This document shows positions 59,842 to 64,000 of a DNA stretch of 64,000 nt, one piece after another. A model generated the notes under the pieces. It made no database searches, was not told where the DNA came from, and saw only the letters and a program-made list of their open reading frames with translations. The translations under genes were made by a program, and so were the position numbers. Where the stretch lies: contig NC_077227.1 of assembly GCF_027887165.1 (NCBI RefSeq), positions 443,627,895 through 443,691,894 of the forward strand, written 5' to 3'. The first letter of the stretch is position 1; every line of letters begins with the position of its first letter. Source of the stretch: Monodelphis domestica (lineage: Eukaryota; Chordata; Mammalia; Didelphimorphia; Didelphidae).

Positions 59842-60047
59842 CTAAAAAATAAAAGGGGTTGGTTACATCTTTTTCTATACTTATGATATTCTCAGGCAAA
59901 CCATGGCTGGTTTAGTTGGCACAATAGATCCATTAGCATTCATCTCATTCCAGCCCCTTCATTCATTCAAATATTTACTGAGCACCTGTTATGTGTAAAT
60001 CATTATGTCTTAGTGCTAGTAAAGATGCATAGTTTAAATAAAACATA

Positions 60048-60200
60048 GTGAGGGTGACACAATGGACAGAGCACCAGGCAGTAGGTTCAAATCTGAACTC
60101 AAACACTTCCAAGATATGTGACCCTGGGCAAATTACTTAACCCTGTTTGCCTAGCCCTTGCCCTTCTGTCTTAGAGTTGTTACTAAGACAGCAAGCAAAG
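60048..60200 (+). repeat. Marsupial tRNA-type SINE in L2
   Basis: 'gtgagggtgacacaatggacagagcacc' to 'gttactaagacagcaagcaaag', diverged. Confidence 0.75.
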
Positions 60201-60589
60201 ATTTTTTTTAAAGACTAGACATAGACTCTGCCCTTTTGAAGTTGACAGTGTAATAGGAAATAGACCATAATCATTGCTAATATACATTATGAAAGAGGCA
60301 CAGAAAAAGAGCCATGGGAAGTCAGAGGGAAATCATTACAATCAAAGCAATCAGAGAAGGCTACATGAAGAAGGTGGAATTTAAGTTGGACTTTAAGTGA
60401 TAGGAAGGAATTCAAAAGATGAAAATAAGGAACAGTATGCTAGACACAAAGGAATAGTTGAAAAAAAGACACAGAAACAAGGGGGACATGCAGGAAGCAG
60501 AAAGTAACCCAGGATGGAGAGGATTAATATGAAAGAAGGCAGATAGATGGATTATGGTGGATCTTAAATGTCAGGCAAAGGGATTGAGA

Positions 60590-60770
60590 GGCAGAATGAC
60601 ATAATGGAAAGCACCATGTATTTAGAGGTGTTGAATTGGAATGCCAGGTTTCCTACATGATTCCTGTGTGACTTTGGGCAGGTACCTTTACTTTCTATTC
60701 CCCTTTCTCCTCTATAAAGTAAGGGGTTTGAGCAAGATGCCCTGACTAAGTGCTATGAGGCTTGTACCAA
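60590..60770 (+). repeat. MIR-type SINE in L2
   Basis: 'gcagaatgacataatggaaagcacc', 'cctgtgtgactttgggcaggtacc' and 'aagtaaggggtttgagcaagatg' in MIR order. Confidence 0.65.
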
Positions 60771-62044
60771 GGTGAGATAAAGTAGTGAGGCACTGAAATT
60801 TATCGAGCAGAAAAATGAGATGAACAAATCTGTTCATTAGAAAGACAATGAGAGAAAAGGGTTAAAGTTGCTTGTGGGACTTCTACTGGGAGATTATGAA
60901 CTTGGAACTCACAAGAGTAGTCAGGACTAAAGATGGATTTGTAAATCATCTGCACAGAAGTGTTAGATAAAACCCAACTGTGGAAAGGAATGAAATTGCC
61001 CAAATGAAAGCATAAAGAAAGAAGAGAACCAAGATCAGACCCCCTGAGGAACATCCATATTAAAGAATCAGGAAGATGAAACAGGGCAAGAATAGTTAAA
61101 GAAACAAGAAATTCAAGAAAGACTGGCATCTCTGAAGCCAAAAGGAACAGGTATCAGTAGGAAGAAGTGGTCAACAGTATAAAAGTCAACAGAGAAAAAA
61201 GCAGAATGAAGATCAAAAGAGAGATCATTTGATTTTGTAATTAGAAAATTGCTGGTGCCTCAGAAAGAGAAGTTTCTATAGAATTGTGAGGGTGGAAGAC
61301 TAATCTCCAAGAACTAAGAAAGTATGGGGCGGGGGGACAAAAAATAAGTAGCGAATTGAAAGTGATGGATTTAAGCAGCTTTTTACAATAAATTTAGCTA
61401 TGATGGGGAGGAGAGAGAGATAGGTCAGTAGGTGGATAAGATAGAAGAGCAATATTTTTAAGAACTGGAGAGACCCAGACTTGTTTGTAGGCAAATAGGA
61501 AGGGGAAGATAAAGAGGAAAACTGAAGACATATGAGAATAGAATGGCTGCTGAAATGATCTCCTAGTGTGGGTAGAAGAGAATGGCATCAAGAGTACAAG
61601 TAGAGTTAATCTAATGAGATATGTCTTATTTTATGGCCAGAGGGGAAGAGAGAGTGGGTGATGCCATGCTGATGATCCTTCATTTGAAGAATGAAGAAGT
61701 GGGGCTGAAAAAGCTTATGACAGATGGCCCCAATCTTTTTACTGAAGTAGGAGGTTAGCTCATCCGCTATAAGGGTGGGAGGTGGAGGAGGAATTAAAAT
61801 TTAAGGAAGAAAAGGAAAGGTTTAGAATAGATGCTGTGGAGCATGAGATGAGCCAATAAAGGTAGATTAAATGGGCTTTCAAGAAGTAGCGAGGGCCCCA
61901 TAGACTGTTGTGCAACAAACCTGCAGTAGTTAACATTGGTTTTATGATTTTATTTGTTTTAGTGATGCTCAGCAGCCCTAGGGTTAGTACAGATAAATCA
62001 AATGGTGGAGATTTACCAGGGAGTTGTTGGGTTTTGTTGATTTT

Positions 62045-62170
62045 GCAGAGGAGGAAACTGAAGCCCAGAGGAATAAAATAATTTGCCTGAGGATAGATAC
62101 TGGGGTAGTAAGGAACAAGTCTAGAGCCATAGTGCTTCAAGTCTCTGTTCAGTACTTTTGCTACCACTTC
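62045..62170 (-). repeat. MIR core fragment
   Basis: 'gcagaggaggaaactgaagcccagagg' and 'aatttgcctgagg' are the antisense MIR core. Confidence 0.55.
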
Positions 62171-62389
62171 ACACAAATTCTCATAAGAGTTTAAGTTTTA
62201 GCTTTAAAACTTAAAACTTAAACCCAATATGCTAAATCCAAAACATAATGAAATAATAACATTAAGGGTCAAAGTTATGCTGGGGAAACATGAGCCTGGC
62301 TCTGAGTGAGCTGCTACCCGGAAAGGAAAGGGAGCATATGGCTCAGCCAAATTCTGTACCATGAGGCCAGACACAAGTGCATTCTCCTC

Positions 62390-62975
62390 CACTACCAACC
62401 TGAGCCTGTTGTCCTTAACAGTCTGGCTCCCACTCTTCCCACATATTTAATGAAGGACCATAACAAGCCAGGCTCAACCTGTCTGATTCAAACTTCTGGC
62501 AAGTCTTCCTACCTCTCTACACATTCTCTTCTCCAATATATCCCTCATCCCACAGATAAAATAATGTTCCTTATACATGTGTCTCGTCATCTCACTTTAC
62601 TGTTCAAAAAACTTCAGTGACTCTTTATCTCCTCCTCAATAAAATGCCTACCTATTTTCCTCTCATCCAAGGCCTAACACAATCTAATGTCACTCTTTTT
62701 TCAGCCTTCTTTCATATCTTTCACGTATTCTATGCAAAACTGGATGACTCTCTGCTCCTCTTGACATCCCTTAATAATTTGTTCTGCAACTTTCTAATGC
62801 ATTTAACATATAATATCATATTTTACAGCTGTTTGTCTTATCATTCTACTAGACTCTAAGATCTGTAAAAGCAAAATATTTATTTTATCTAAACCTTATA
62901 TCTCCCTTTTTATCTGCTATAGTGTTCTGCACAAAGCCCTTAAAAACGCATTTTTGATTGATTAAATGAATGTCT
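62390..62975 (+). mobile_element. L2/CR1-clade 3' region, diverged
   Basis: 'aaaaaacttcagtgactctttatctcctcctcaataaaatgcc' and the end 'tactagactctaagatctgtaaaagc...tagtgttctgcacaaagccctta' follow L2 order. Confidence 0.6.
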
Positions 62976-63007
62976 AGAGCACTATGATACAAACATGGGT
63001 AATGATC

Positions 63008-63268
63008 ATCTTGTTGTTCAAGTCTTTTTCAGTTATATCTAACTCTCCATGACCCCATTTGGTGTTTTCTTGGCAAAGACACTGGGGTGGTTTGTCATTT
63101 TGTTCTCCAGCTCATTTTACAGATGAAGAAACTAAGGCAAACAAGGTGAAGCAACTTACCTGGAGTTGAACAACTACTAAGTATCTGAAGTCAGATTTGA
63201 ATTCAGTAAGATAAGTCTTTCTGACAATAGGCCTGGCACTTAATCTACTGTGCCACCTTGATACCCAA
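63008..63268 (+). repeat. SINE with RTE/Bov-B-like segment, near full length
   Basis: 'atcttgttgttcaagtctttttcagttatatctaactctccatgacccc', 'ggtgttttcttggcaaagacactggggtggttt' and then a MIR-like core 'gatgaagaaactaaggcaaac' to 'ctactgtgccaccttgatacc'. Confidence 0.78.
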
Positions 63269-63781
63269 TGATAACAGAACATATATTCCATAAGCACATT
63301 AAATATTGGACCCATGACATACTACTATCTGGTATATAGCCATAAAATTTTGTTACTTTCTAACTTTTATTGAAATGTCAAAAAATAAACCTTACATCAA
63401 GCCATGGTTTTTTTGGGTGGGACTTAGTATTTGAAGATGGATCCTAGCCCCCAGTTTGATCAGGTGGATCTACCCCATCCTGCTAGGTATGGGATGGGAA
63501 AGGGCCAGTGGCCAGGGAAATTTTATCAATTTCTGATATAAAGCAAATATAATACCATGCAGTGGTTGGAAATTTTTTTTGGAGTAAATAGGAGCTTTCT
63601 TCCAAAAAGATATTCTGATTATCTAATTATACTTATTGTATTCAATATGTACCATTTCATATCCCTAGAGTATTATCACCTCTTCCTTTTGATATCCTAT
63701 CCTGCCTTTCAAACTCTCCTCTATAAGCCTTCTTTAATCCAATAACTAGAGGTAATAAATTGTTCCTTCCATGGGCCTTAA

Positions 63782-63977
63782 AAGTGATGTCAAACTCAAA
63801 TAGAAACAGGTTCCTACAGGCTGCATATTGTCTTAGAAAACGACAAATTAATATTATTTAGGTTTTGTTGTGTTTGTTTATTTTGTTAAATATTTCCCAA
63901 TTACATTTTAATTTGGTTCTCTCAATGGAGTTCTACCTGCCCATGTGACCTTCAGCTAAGAGTTTGACACCTCTGCT
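63782..63977. mobile_element. hAT-type MITE (TGTCAAACTC terminus)
   Basis: The ends 'gtgatgtcaaactcaaat' and 'agagtttgacacctctg' are inverted repeats of each other. The interior 'ttgttaaatatttcccaattacattttaat' is typical of an old mammalian family. Flanking 8-mers match only imperfectly. Confidence 0.7.
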
Positions 63978-64000
63978 TTAGAATCATAGATTTGAAACTG

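Larger units (their letters stand above)
59960..62040 (-). mobile_element. L2 LINE (CR1 clade), long antisense copy
   Basis: Read on the plus strand the order is the reverse of L2. It starts with the tail ('cattcattcaaatatttactgagcacctgttatgtg'), followed by 'gaaggctacatgaagaaggtggaatttaag'. Next come 'ccccctgaggaacatcca' and 'aagaagtggtcaacagtataaaagtcaacagag'. The last part is 'ttttaagaactggagagaccc' and 'gggaggtggaggaggaa'. A tRNA-type SINE (60048-60200) and a MIR (60590-60770) interrupt it. It lies in the ABCC11 intron at the right edge. Confidence 0.75.

Noticed and set aside
61760-62176. 138-residue minus-strand open frame.
   Set aside because: Falls across antisense L2 and a MIR core; no coding similarity.
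59842-64000. Search for the preceding ABCC11 exon (membrane domain 2).
   Set aside because: No stretch with fitting splice sites and hydrophobic ABCC11-like text was found; the exon probably lies beyond the window.
1-64000. CRISPR arrays, bacterial operons, tRNA or rRNA genes.
   Set aside because: Nothing of the kind is seen. The tRNA-like segments are SINE heads and the tandem repeats are microsatellites.

Overview
The window is nuclear DNA of a mammal, most likely a marsupial close to the opossum type. The sequence shows low GC, many copies of a marsupial tRNA-type SINE, marsupial-style L1 elements, SINEs with an RTE/Bov-B-like tail, and long L2 (CR1-clade) LINE copies. There are no prokaryotic operons. 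Real coding sequence is a small fraction of the window and is split into short exons.

Two genes of the ABC transporter C family lie head to tail on the minus strand. On the right (38268-59841) are the last nine coding exons of ABCC11: the end of the second membrane domain and the whole second nucleotide-binding domain, down to the stop codon. On the left (2144-7612) are the first two coding exons of ABCC12, including its ATG. Both genes run off the window: the 5' part of ABCC11 lies beyond 64000 and the rest of ABCC12 lies below 1. This matches the human order on 16q12.1 as I recall it (ABCC11 then ABCC12, same strand). All eleven exons keep reading frame, and their lengths agree exactly with the splice phases. 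Eight of the nine complete or partly visible introns have GT donors at the exons seen here; one ABCC11 intron has a GC donor.

The roughly 30 kb between the ABCC11 stop and the ABCC12 start holds no intact gene. It contains a 5'-truncated L1 with target-site duplication (13769-16468), an interrupted L2 carrying two LTR-like fossils (24190-26395), a hAT-type element (28323-29018), an intronless RNASEH1 pseudogene on the minus strand (31533-32344), and an internally deleted L1 whose 3' end lies about 200 bp beyond the ABCC11 stop (34660-38060). The ABCC11 introns hold a second internally deleted L1, a (GGAA)41 microsatellite, two hAT elements with 8-bp target-site duplications, another truncated L1, and long L2 copies in both orientations.

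I see no new multi-gene system. The points most worth checking are the GC-AG intron together with the long sense-strand TTCC tract inside it, the mixed ABCC11/ABCC12 residues in the second NBD, the RNASEH1 pseudogene, the LINE-adjacent 3' end of ABCC11, and a CpG-richer block at about 21.2-21.7 kb that I could not classify.
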